The translations under genes and the position numbers were made by a program. The notes under the pieces were generated by a model. The model was not told the DNA's origin. It worked only from the letters and a program-made list of their open reading frames with translations, and did no database searches. Positions 1 to 8,026 of a DNA stretch of 58,903 bases are shown here, in pieces. The stretch is from Chloroflexota bacterium. Lineage in GTDB: Bacteria > Chloroflexota > Dehalococcoidia > Dehalococcoidales > UBA2162. The DNA lies in NCBI GenBank assembly GCA_016190825.1, contig JACPPV010000001.1, positions 1 through 58,903 on the forward strand, written 5' to 3'. How positions within the stretch are numbered: the first letter of the stretch is position 1; each line of letters begins with the position of its first letter.

Positions 1-93
1 CACTCGGTCTGGTCTCTTTCTCCTTAACAGGGCCTCGAATCTCTCTTTATTACTCATTGTCGCTTTCCGTGTCCTTACCTTCGTGCTAACCAT
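1..93 (-). CDS. Uroporphyrinogen decarboxylase-like methyltransferase, N-terminus only (cut by window edge)
   Basis: The first 31 codons of a minus-strand gene that leaves the window at base 1. The ATG is the complement of 91-93, with an AAGGAGGG ribosome site at 101-108. The residues seen include NKERFEALL followed by a RPDRV motif, the usual opening of UroD/MtaA-family corrinoid methyltransferases, and they closely match the start of the full gene at 131-1246. The two therefore look like paralogues in tandem, this one downstream of the other. Nothing can be said about its active site. The family is clear from similarity to the neighbour; the substrate is unknown. Confidence 0.75.
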   Translation of the reverse strand, partial: MVSTKVRTRKATMSNKERFEALLRRKRPDRV

Positions 94-130
94 CTCAATA
101 CCCTCCTTAATTATTTTTATTTTATTTTGC

Positions 131-1246
131 CTAATCATACCAGCCAAAGTCGTTGAGGGCTCTGGTTATCGCCATTACGTTCTCCGCCGGGGCTAAAGGC
201 GGTAGCTCGCAAGCAGGGCGGAGGATAAAACCGTTAGACAAACTCTTGCCCTGTTCAATGACTTTTCGTGCTGCCTCGTAGACCTCACCCGGAGTACCAC
301 ACTGGATCACCGTCGTCTCCAAATTACCTTCAATGATATCATTGGGGAAGTATTTCGCCGCTGTCGCCAGTTCAACCTCGTTGCCAAGCCAAAAAATACC
401 CGGGTCACCCAGCGGCACATGCTGCCAGTAGGGCAGGTTTCGATTATGCTCACCACAAGGGTGATGACAAAGATGCTTAAAGCCCATAGCCAAATACTTC
501 TCGTGAGTCTCTTTCATAAATGGCAGGGCAAACTGCTCAAAGTGCTTCGGCGAAATTAGCTGATTCGAGGCCGCCGCTGATGCCCCCAAAGGCATCACTC
601 TTTCCACTCCAAAAATCTCTTTGAAATATTGGCCGGTGGCAATCTCATAATCAGCTGCCACACGGACCAGATGGCGGGCGGCTTCCGGTTCCTTAAGCAT
701 CCATTTACATAGGTTATCGTAGCCTGCGATGCCAGCGACGGTATTAAAACTGGGCCCGTTCATACCGACGAATGGTTTGTTTTGATCTTCGTCCTCGTAC
801 ACACATTTGTAGAAATCAATCATCTCCGAAGTAAAACAGGCTTTAACATCAGGGACTTTCAGAGCCATCACCTCTTCAGGGGTATTAATGGCGTACTTGG
901 TAACATACGCCCCCTGGGAATATTTGCTGGTCGGCAGTTTTACTTCGCCACCAAACGCTCCACGGTTTTGACGAGAAAGTATCGTTGGGGCAAAAACCCA
1001 GTCAAACTCGCGACAGGCTCTCTTTTCGGCTTCGTACACCATTTTGCGAGCGTAGGCACCTTTCTCCCCGGTATCATACATGGCGATATATCGGTCAGTA
1101 ATAGTCCCTCCGCTGTAAACGACGGCAAAGCTTTGTGCGCCCGCTATGAAAGGCACCCGGTCTGGCTTCTCTCTTCTCAACAAAGCCTCGATTCTCTCTT
1201 TGTTCGTCATTGTCGCTTTTCGTGTCTTTGTCTTTACACCAATCAT
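131..1246 (-). CDS. Uroporphyrinogen decarboxylase family (MtaA/CmuA-like) methyltransferase
   Basis: A 371-residue TIM-barrel protein of the UroD superfamily, the group that moves methyl groups between corrinoid proteins and thiols in anaerobes. It opens with the PDRVPF motif, has an HHPCG segment two-thirds along (the HxC zinc motif of MtaA-type enzymes) and a CELPP segment near the C-terminus (third zinc ligand), so a catalytic zinc site seems intact. The ATG at 1246 is preceded by AAAGGAGGG at a 6-base gap, which supports the long N-terminus over the internal Met13. A partial paralogue lies downstream at 1-93 and a broken copy of its 5' end upstream at 1306-1461. Substrate and partner are unknown; no corrinoid gene is adjacent here, the nearest being at 13260. 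Confidence 0.85.
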   Translation of the reverse strand: MIGVKTKTRKATMTNKERIEALLRREKPDRVPFIAGAQSFAVVYSGGTITDRYIAMYDTGEKGAYARKMVYEAEKRACREFDWVFAPTILSRQNRGAFGGEVKLPTSKYSQGAYVTKYAINTPEEVMALKVPDVKACFTSEMIDFYKCVYEDEDQNKPFVGMNGPSFNTVAGIAGYDNLCKWMLKEPEAARHLVRVAADYEIATGQYFKEIFGVERVMPLGASAAASNQLISPKHFEQFALPFMKETHEKYLAMGFKHLCHHPCGEHNRNLPYWQHVPLGDPGIFWLGNEVELATAAKYFPNDIIEGNLETTVIQCGTPGEVYEAARKVIEQGKSLSNGFILRPACELPPLAPAENVMAITRALNDFGWYD

Positions 1247-1550
1247 GCCAAACCCTCCTTTTGCGCTCTAATATAGTCAAATATTAATCTAATTTGTGGT
1301 TATTGTCAACCGATAGAACTCAATATACTGAGTGTGACGGCAAAGCTTTGTGCGCCCGCTATGAGAGGCATCCGGTCTGGCTTCTCTCTTCTCAACAAAG
1401 CCTCGCTTCTCTCTTTGTTTAGCATTGTCGCTTTTCGCGTCTTTGTCTTTACACCAATCATGCCAAACCCTTCTTTTGCGATCTAATATAGTCAAATATT
1501 AATCTAATTTGGGGGTATTGTCAACCGGTAGAACTCAATATACTGAGTGT
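1121..1550. repeat. 215-bp tandem direct duplication of a methyltransferase gene start
   Basis: Bases 1121-1335 and 1336-1550 are two near-identical direct copies in head-to-tail order. Each starts GACGGCAAAGCTTTG and ends CAATATACTGAGTGTG. The unit holds the first 42 codons of the 131-1246 gene, its ribosome site and about 80 bases of upstream DNA. The copies differ by scattered substitutions. Confidence 0.93.
1306..1461 (-). pseudogene. Truncated 5' end of the UroD-like methyltransferase gene
   Basis: The upstream copy of the 215-bp duplication encodes a 51-residue reading frame that follows the first 42 residues of the 131-1246 protein (KTKTRKATM, then ALLRREKPDR), passes into duplicated upstream DNA and stops at 1306-1308. 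Its ATG (1459-1461) still has an AAGAAGGG ribosome site. Substitutions relative to the intact gene (for example PDRVPF to PDRMPL) suggest relaxed selection. It cannot form a TIM barrel and is best read as a duplication scar, though its promoter may still be used by the intact gene. Confidence 0.8.
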
Positions 1551-2169
1551 GTTTGAAGCTGGTATAATAGGGGGCAAAAAGGTAATCAAAATCAAGTCCC
1601 AGGTAGACACGCCAGAAGAAAAATCGTTTGTGGCAAGGGTTTGCTTCGCTCATGATGAGCAGACAGGGAGTTGTCAACCTGGCGGATGACTGGAGATCGT
1701 AGAGGAAATAGTCGAACAAACAGGGCAAATATTGAAAGAGAGACTTAGCCCTTACCATCGGGTGGCAAGAGTCTTTGATGCTGGCCCAACCGACAAAGCG
1801 GAAGAAAGCTCATGCTGATACTGGATTTACCTGAAAGGTGCCTATCGGGAAGACCGACCATAGCATTGTCACCGCCCACAAAGTCTTCCAGAAACCTGCC
1901 CAGGCTGCTTTGCTTAAGACTGCTGTAAGAAGACGACAGCGCCTATCCCGCTGGAGGCTAACAGCGATAGCCGCCGATAGCTGAAACACGGGTTGGTCAG
2001 TGGACATTCGCCCCCACAATCTTTAACAGGCGGCAAGTTTAGTGTAGGCTGTACAGGGTATGAGAGAATGGAAAGCGGATAAGGGACAGGCGTCAAGACT
2101 AACCCACTTGCCCCGGACCAAAGGGAAGATTCTTCACCGAGGATTGGCTAGGAGTCGCAATAGGCAGAT
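1551..2169. other. Gene-free stretch with possible coding relics
   Basis: No intact gene. Two short plus-strand stretches read like protein: about 1572-1687, ending at a stop after SCQPGG, and about 1691-1813, with EIVEEIVEQTG and ILKERLSPYHRV. They lie in different frames, each cut by stops, as expected of a decayed gene. I do not recognise the family. From about 1820 to 2160 no coding or RNA signal is seen, apart from a weak GGAG before the MFS gene. Confidence 0.3.
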
Positions 2170-3429
2170 ATGACTACTCGTGAAACTAAAACAGCGGCAA
2201 TCGGAAAATGGACTTTGAGCGGTGATTTGTTAACCATAATCGCTATCATGAGTGTATCGGTTATGGCCATGGCGTTCTTGCAGCCGATCCTGCCCCTCTA
2301 CTTGACCACGAAAGGTGTTTCACCATCAGTACTCGGTCTAATGTTTTCCGTGGGCATGGTCGGCATGGTAATTGGTGAAGTCAGCGGTGGATGGATAGCT
2401 GACAGAATCGGTATCAAAATCCCACTGATTGTGGGTACCTTTGTGTGTGCTCCGATAGTAGTTGGTTTTGTTTTCGCTCGAAGTACCGCAAGCATTTTCC
2501 TCGTCTTTCTGTTCTGGGGAATCATCCGTGCCACAATTTTTGGCCCGGGTCGCGGCTACATCGGTAGAATCGCTCCTTTGGACAACAAAGCCACCTTCAT
2601 GGCTATCTACGCGACCGTCATGCACGTTACCCGGAGCCTGGGACTCCTTGCCAGCGGTTTCATAGCCGATAACTGGGGATACAATTGGACCTTTCTTTTT
2701 TCGGGAGGAATTTCCGTGGTCGCCGGTATCCTGGTCGTGGTAAGGTTAAGAAAAGTCCCTCTTGTTACGTCCGGCACCGACGCAGTACGCCCTCAGTTTA
2801 GTGGCCAGACTCTCACCCAAAAACCGCCAGTCAACTTGCGCTCATTTGTTGTGCAATGCTTCCTTGCCGGATTTCATTCAGTGGGGAATGGCATATATTC
2901 TTTTTTGCCCCTCCTTGCTACCCAAGTCTTTGGAGCAACAGCGACGCAGGTTGGTATGCTCCTGACAATAGATGGAGTAGTGACGTCCACGCTTTTTATC
3001 ATCTTCGGGAAGCTGGCCGACCGAAGGGGTAAAAAGCTCCTGATCGTGAGTGCTTTCCTGTTAACAGCTTCAGCTTTTGCCGGATTAGCCCTGGCGAAGG
3101 ATTTCCCACTGCTCATATTGTCCATGCTAGTGAAAAGTTTGAGCCAAGCGATGTTTAATCCGGCAGCGGTTGCCTTACTATCTGATACCGTGCCTGCATA
3201 TTGGCAGAGCACTGCTATGGGAATCTATGGTGCCGCCGGCGAGGACGTAGGAAGTATTATCGGGTCGGCTGCGGCAGGCGGTGCCTGGACCGCATGGGGT
3301 TCATCATCCGCTTTCATGATTGGCACTGTTAGCAACGCCATAGGGGCGATAGTTACCTATAGCTTTGTAGCAGGAAAATCCCGCAAGGGGCAGGTCAGCA
3401 CTGCAGTATCACCCACTGACGCGAAGTGA
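2170..3429 (+). CDS. Major facilitator superfamily transporter
   Basis: A 419-residue integral membrane protein with about 12 hydrophobic segments in two halves around a hydrophilic loop near residues 205-225. Between segments 2 and 3 the GGWIADRIG stretch is the MFS signature loop, and the matching loop of the second half is FGKLADRRGKK. This is typical of drug:H+ antiporter-like MFS exporters, but the substrate cannot be read from sequence. The ATG at 2170 has only a weak GGAG upstream. It stands alone between decayed DNA and a convergent copper-protein gene, so context gives no hint of function. Confidence 0.88.
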   Translation: MTTRETKTAAIGKWTLSGDLLTIIAIMSVSVMAMAFLQPILPLYLTTKGVSPSVLGLMFSVGMVGMVIGEVSGGWIADRIGIKIPLIVGTFVCAPIVVGFVFARSTASIFLVFLFWGIIRATIFGPGRGYIGRIAPLDNKATFMAIYATVMHVTRSLGLLASGFIADNWGYNWTFLFSGGISVVAGILVVVRLRKVPLVTSGTDAVRPQFSGQTLTQKPPVNLRSFVVQCFLAGFHSVGNGIYSFLPLLATQVFGATATQVGMLLTIDGVVTSTLFIIFGKLADRRGKKLLIVSAFLLTASAFAGLALAKDFPLLILSMLVKSLSQAMFNPAAVALLSDTVPAYWQSTAMGIYGAAGEDVGSIIGSAAAGGAWTAWGSSSAFMIGTVSNAIGAIVTYSFVAGKSRKGQVSTAVSPTDAK

Positions 3430-3673
3430 TGGCTTTGGTTAGGCCATGATTGAAAAGTTCGTCATGAAAATCACCGCAGGAGTTGCTCGATCTAAAGAAT
3501 TTAGGAGCTTCGGCGGCATATTGAGCAAGCGACTAGATATAAGCCCCCACGATGGCTCAGAATTTGCCACGGATGCCATTTCAAACAAGCCATGCCTGCG
3601 ATGGCGCGGGAAACAAGAAAGTCTGACGCCCTTTCAGAGCGCCAGCCCTCTTTGCTGCGAGTGTTCCCTCCTC

Positions 3674-5560
3674 CTACTGGGCAGGATTTCTCTGAGCGCC
3701 TGTCAATTGGTCAATCCACCCCTGCACTTCGGCGGAGAGCTGACCAGTCTCGGAAAGGGCGACGGTATCCTGAATCCAGCCGTTGTACATATTCGGCAGT
3801 GGCTTTATCCCCTGTCCGCCGACGCCATCAGTCTTGCCGGCGCCAGCGCTGCCATTAGCCAGAAGTATCCTGCCGACCACTGCGGGAGGCGCACTGCCGT
3901 CACCGTTCGGGTCGGGGTCAATGACAGTTAAGAAGTTGGCAAACTGGTTGGCCACGTGAAGATAATAGCCGCCGCCCAGCTTCGCTCCCCAGTTCGCACC
4001 GTGAGTGCCAGCGCCGCGGCCTGGAGTGGCAACGGTACCAAGGAAGGCTACCACCTCATCGGTGAACGTATCGATGATGGCGACATGGTCGGGGGAACCG
4101 GTTGGGTCGCGGCCAACCGTCGTCAGGGAAAGCACAGCAACGCCAACGAACCTATCGTCAGGGCTGACTGGCGGCTGGATCGGCACCTGCAATGTATCGA
4201 AGATGGTGCCGCCCACTTCGCCATTCGGCTTGATGGTGACCGGGATATTCTTGATTATCTGCATGGTGGGCAGGTCTATCACGCTCACCTCTCCGCTGGC
4301 GGCGTTAGAGACGTAAGCCTTGGCATTGCTCTGAATTCCGGCGGCAATCGGCATCAGCAGCGCCGATTCAAGCCCCAGCGTCCGGTGGGAAATTTCTCTC
4401 AGTATCGCCCCGTTCTCAGCGTCAAGGATTGAGATAGAGCCGGTCACGCCAAAGCCCTTGAAAACGTTGGGGACGACGATGCGTGTCCCATTGGAGGTTA
4501 TCCAATGACCGTGAGGATGGTTACGCCCGACGCCGGTGGGGAAGTGGTCGACTACTTTGAGGCGCGCTGCCTCGTCCCGCACTTTTACGATATCGTTCTC
4601 GGCGCTGAGCGGATTAGTGAGTATTCCGAACTGGGCTGACGCTTCGTTGGGAATAGTCACGATATGGGTGGGCGCCTGTCCGGTAACGATGGTATTCAGG
4701 ATGGTCCCGGTGGCGCGGTCAATCTTGTTTATCGTCTGGCTGAACCAGTTGGTATTGTAGACCGTGCTCAATGCGGTATTAGTCCACATATTGTGCGGGT
4801 TATTCCAGTCCCCGGGTCTGACGGCCAGACCGTTGATTTCCCTTTCCACTGTAAAGGGAGCCTGAGCGGTGAAATTATCCACGTTCACCACGGTGATGGT
4901 GCCCGGTTTGAGAAAACCCTTGCGGTCAGCTTGTCCGGGAACATGCTCGAACTGCGTATCAATCCAGACTTCGCCCACGCCCGGCGTTGCTGGAATCGTC
5001 TGGTTAGCGGGAACAATGAGGTCCCACTTGGCGGCCTTGGCGTCATCATCAGGGGCTATGGTGGTCAATACATCGAGCACAGTAGTGGCAGGTAGAGAGG
5101 CCAGTCCAAGATGCCCGATGAAGGGCAGCTCCTGGGCGGTGACATCCGGGATGGCGCCCTGGGCATCCTTGACTGCAACAACGCCCGTCATATAGGGATG
5201 GACCTTGCAGATAAACAGGAAAACTCCCGGCCGATCAAATCTTGCCTCCACCTTACCGTTACCGGCATGGTCCTGGTCAACCTCCAGATTGGAGCCGGTC
5301 GGTTTGATGAGTAGGGTTACGGTGTGCTTGGTGCCGGTTTGAGTGTTCCTGTCAAACTGTATCCTGTCACCAACATTCACGACGGACACCGGTGTCCCGG
5401 TGTCATCGTTCTTGAACCAGTTGCCCGGCTCATCGGTCAGGAACATAGTGCCCTTGTACTTTTCCGGACTGGGCACAAAGTTGCCCGGGACCGTTATTAT
5501 GACCAAGGCCAGGATGATGGTAGCATTGGCGAAAAACGAAAGACCTCTCCCCTCATGCAT
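3674..5560 (-). CDS. Exported cupredoxin fused to a beta-propeller
   Basis: A 628-residue secreted or membrane-anchored protein. Residues 10-28 form a hydrophobic signal or anchor segment. A blue-copper domain follows (about 35-132) with a full type-1 ligand set: His79 (KHTVTL), then Cys118, His121 and Met124 in FICKVHPYM. From about residue 200 to the end there are repeating blades of the YVTN/NHL kind (SISILDAENG, SGEVSVIDLP, HVAIIDTFTDEV), consistent with a propeller. Start 5560 has GGAGGAG upstream. It lies downstream of the multicopper-oxidase/tatA genes but beyond the terminator at 5718-5746, so it probably has its own promoter. It could be an electron carrier or docking partner for the oxidases; the role is inferred. 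Confidence 0.82.
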   Translation of the reverse strand: MHEGRGLSFFANATIILALVIITVPGNFVPSPEKYKGTMFLTDEPGNWFKNDDTGTPVSVVNVGDRIQFDRNTQTGTKHTVTLLIKPTGSNLEVDQDHAGNGKVEARFDRPGVFLFICKVHPYMTGVVAVKDAQGAIPDVTAQELPFIGHLGLASLPATTVLDVLTTIAPDDDAKAAKWDLIVPANQTIPATPGVGEVWIDTQFEHVPGQADRKGFLKPGTITVVNVDNFTAQAPFTVEREINGLAVRPGDWNNPHNMWTNTALSTVYNTNWFSQTINKIDRATGTILNTIVTGQAPTHIVTIPNEASAQFGILTNPLSAENDIVKVRDEAARLKVVDHFPTGVGRNHPHGHWITSNGTRIVVPNVFKGFGVTGSISILDAENGAILREISHRTLGLESALLMPIAAGIQSNAKAYVSNAASGEVSVIDLPTMQIIKNIPVTIKPNGEVGGTIFDTLQVPIQPPVSPDDRFVGVAVLSLTTVGRDPTGSPDHVAIIDTFTDEVVAFLGTVATPGRGAGTHGANWGAKLGGGYYLHVANQFANFLTVIDPDPNGDGSAPPAVVGRILLANGSAGAGKTDGVGGQGIKPLPNMYNGWIQDTVALSETGQLSAEVQGWIDQLTGAQRNPAQ

Positions 5561-5717
5561 TCTTCTTCTCCTCCCGGATATTCCTTTCTCTTAAATCTTA
5601 GCAAACATCTCAACAGGGAGAAATACGTAGTCATACTTATCCTGATAATAGATAGGGGTAAATGCTCATATTGTCCTGATTTGTCCGAAGTTGAAGGAGA
5701 ATTTGATATACCAATGC

Positions 5718-5746
5718 AAAGGCGGACTCGAAGAGAGTCCGCCTTT
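5718..5746 (-). terminator. Rho-independent-like terminator after tatA
   Basis: A 12-bp perfect stem (5718-5729 with 5735-5746) around a 5-base loop lies 25 bases past the tatA stop. The run of T after the stem on the minus strand is short, so efficiency is uncertain. Confidence 0.65.
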
Positions 5747-5770
5747 AGTCAGTCAGGAGGGCTGTTTCCC

Positions 5771-5926
5771 CTACTCTTTGACTTCCTCTCCCTGCTGCGC
5801 CTTGCGGAACTGGCGTATCGACTTGCCTAACGATTCGCCGACCTGTGGCAATTTCCCCACTCCAAATACGACGAGAATGATCACCAGTATCAGCCCGATC
5901 TCCCAGGGTCCCACTCGAAATGGCAT
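5771..5926 (-). CDS. tatA: Twin-arginine translocase subunit TatA
   Basis: A 51-residue protein: a short N-terminus, one membrane segment ([18 protein letters not shown]), then an amphipathic helix ([14 protein letters not shown]) and an acidic tail, the complete TatA layout with the FGxGKLP hinge. AGGAGGT sits 5 bases before the ATG. It lies 142 bases downstream of two multicopper-oxidase genes, the first of which carries a Tat signal, so it is probably a dedicated or supplementary translocase component for these copper enzymes. No tatC is present in the window. Confidence 0.93.
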   Translation of the reverse strand: MPFRVGPWEIGLILVIILVVFGVGKLPQVGESLGKSIRQFRKAQQGEEVKE

Positions 5927-6018
5927 TTGTTACCTCCTTCCCTAATAATTCGTTCCCAACCCCCAACACTGGATTCCCCCCAGATTTACCCCGTTCACGG
6001 TGAACCGTTCAGAGTGAA

Positions 6019-6058
6019 CCCGTACTGCGATACGGGGCGGGAATGACAACGACAATTC
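6019..6058. repeat. Dispersed intergenic repeat fragment
   Basis: The segment with ACTGCGATACGGGGCGGGAA followed by TGACAACGAC matches parts of repeats near 18950, 23890 and 28470. It lies between tatA and the second multicopper oxidase gene. Confidence 0.55.
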
Positions 6059-6068
6059 ATCCAGCCCT

Positions 6069-7994
6069 TTACATTATCATCAGTCTCCCCCTGAAATTAC
6101 TGACACGGGCGTTGGAATTACTCACCGTTACCCCTCTTTCCACCGGGGAGAACTGGTAAGACATGTGGGAGACGGTTATTGTATAGCGGCCGGCGGGCAG
6201 CGCGTAGAAGCGGTAATTCCCGTTGACGTCAGTCGTGATAGTCTTCTGGGCATCGCCGGTCAGGGTCACCGTTGCATCGGGGATGGGGACTGCGCCGCGG
6301 GAGCTGATTACCGAGCCGGATACCACATAAAAACCCTCAGCCTGCGTTGCGGCGAAGTCCTGGTCCGGGACGCTGGCGCCGCTGACTGTTACCGCTATGC
6401 TTGCCGGATCGAAGGTGAATCCCTCAAGGGATGGCGTCACCGTGTAGCTGCCGTTGAGCAAGCCGGAGAACCGGTAGTTGCCGGAGGCATCGGTGGCCGC
6501 GGTCTTGCCGGCGGCGCCGGATAACGTCACCGTGACATCCGTGAGAGGCGTCGCTCCCTGCGTCACCTTGCCCGATATTGCGTAGCCGATGTTGATGGGG
6601 ATACGGGCGGTGGCGATGACGCGCTGGGCGTTGGCATCACCTTCAACCTGCCCTTCGTTGTCAACGAATTCCACGGTGGCGAAGTCATTGATGGGAGAGT
6701 CAACCTTGATGAGCGCCTCGAAGCGGCGGGCGACGCTCTGGTGAATATGCGTGCCGGCCGGTACAGTATACGGCGCATTGTACTGCCCGTAGGGCGGCAC
6801 TCCCAGGGCTCGCCCGTCCCAGGCGATGACCACCACATCCATCGGAAAGGTGACGTCAACGCAATCGTAAGCCGCGTCCAGACCGCGGACCAGGATGGTC
6901 TGTCCCACCTCGGCCTCTATCGATACCTGGGTCCCCGAGATGCCGCTATTAAGCGCCGCCGGAATGACTATGCCCCCCGGAATGGTCCCCGTCTCTCCCT
7001 TATGCGCCGGCACCGGGACGCCGGTGATGAACCAGTAATCGGCGTTGAACTGGTTGAAGGCGAAGAAACCGTCTTTGCCGTGGTTCTCGTCAAACCTGTC
7101 GTCAACGCCGGGATAGTTACCGTGCTTCGGATAGGTGGCCCGGGCGTCTGGCGCCATATCGCTCCACACGGAATCGCGGTCGTCGTAGACCCACAGCACC
7201 TCTACATCATAGGGGACGGTCATGGCATGGGGGTCGGTGGGGAAAATAAGCCGTGAGTCGTGAGTGCCCTGCGGATCGCTCGCCCACGGGTCCTGGTCAG
7301 TCAACAGCCCTCCCTTCCAGCCGGTGAACTGCGGAAAACTGGTCAGGTTGGCCGCGGTCCGGCGCTTGCCGTCCCGGCAGTGACCGATGGGAATGTTGGG
7401 GTCAACAATGGTAGCGAAATAGGCATCGGACGGCTCGATAACCAACGCCCCGAAAAGGCCGAACTCGAAGTGCTGCACCGTGTTCCGGTGGCAATGATAG
7501 AAGTAGAAGCCGATGAAGTTCGGCTGCCACTGGTAGGTGTACTGGCCGATCTCCATTGAGCAGTGGCCGACGCCGTCATTCATGGGAGTCGGCTCGATGC
7601 CGTGCCAGTGGATAGTATGGGGCGGCGGTCCCTTTCCCTGGGTCTGCGCGTGGAAGACCACTCCCCGCGGTACGTGGAGCGTGGGTCCCGGATAGGTCCC
7701 CATCGCGGCAGACGGGTTGTCATGATCGCCGATCAGGAAGAACACAAGCTCCTTGGCGCTGTCCCAGGTGCGTATCTTCTCGCCGTGCAGCAGGGTGCGG
7801 TCCACCGTGTGCTCCTGGCTCGGGTATCTCTGGTAGCCCCGCGAAGCCATGACCTCCGGGACGGGGTTGGTCGGCAGCACCTTGTCCGGGGTGGACGGGC
7901 TTGTCTTTGGTGGGTCCCACATCTTGACCCACATGCCCTCCATACCGTCAATGGAGTAGCGGGGGATCCGATTGGCCGGATTTGCGAATGACAT
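6069..7994 (-). CDS. Multicopper-oxidase-like protein with type-1 site, no signal peptide, two C-terminal carboxypeptidase-regulatory-like domains
   Basis: 641 residues. An N-terminal cupredoxin domain carries HTIHWHG (His126, His129, His131) and YHCHRNTVQHFEFGL (His167, Cys168, His169, His175), which gives a type-1 copper site plus two of the four HxH motifs of a trinuclear cluster. A second cupredoxin-like domain (about 340-470) lacks the usual copper motifs, and the normal third domain is absent. Two CarboxypepD_reg-like beta-sandwiches follow (about 475-555 and 558-641, with SGNYRF and NGNYRF). The ATG has GAGGAGG upstream and an in-frame stop 12 bases before it, so there really is no signal peptide. 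It lies 32 bases after the Tat-bearing partner gene, which holds the missing HxH motifs. Confidence 0.85.
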   Translation of the reverse strand: MSFANPANRIPRYSIDGMEGMWVKMWDPPKTSPSTPDKVLPTNPVPEVMASRGYQRYPSQEHTVDRTLLHGEKIRTWDSAKELVFFLIGDHDNPSAAMGTYPGPTLHVPRGVVFHAQTQGKGPPPHTIHWHGIEPTPMNDGVGHCSMEIGQYTYQWQPNFIGFYFYHCHRNTVQHFEFGLFGALVIEPSDAYFATIVDPNIPIGHCRDGKRRTAANLTSFPQFTGWKGGLLTDQDPWASDPQGTHDSRLIFPTDPHAMTVPYDVEVLWVYDDRDSVWSDMAPDARATYPKHGNYPGVDDRFDENHGKDGFFAFNQFNADYWFITGVPVPAHKGETGTIPGGIVIPAALNSGISGTQVSIEAEVGQTILVRGLDAAYDCVDVTFPMDVVVIAWDGRALGVPPYGQYNAPYTVPAGTHIHQSVARRFEALIKVDSPINDFATVEFVDNEGQVEGDANAQRVIATARIPINIGYAISGKVTQGATPLTDVTVTLSGAAGKTAATDASGNYRFSGLLNGSYTVTPSLEGFTFDPASIAVTVSGASVPDQDFAATQAEGFYVVSGSVISSRGAVPIPDATVTLTGDAQKTITTDVNGNYRFYALPAGRYTITVSHMSYQFSPVERGVTVSNSNARVSNFRGRLMIM

Positions 7995-8026
7995 TTTTCA
8001 GTTCCTCCTCACTTGTGTAGCATATC

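Noticed and set aside
1504-1758. 84-codon minus-strand ORF
   Set aside because: Covers the duplication edge and decayed DNA on the opposite strand; no ribosome site, low-complexity aromatic sequence.
3446-3931. 161-codon plus-strand ORF
   Set aside because: Its second half is antisense to the cupredoxin-propeller gene and its first half matches nothing; composition is not protein-like.
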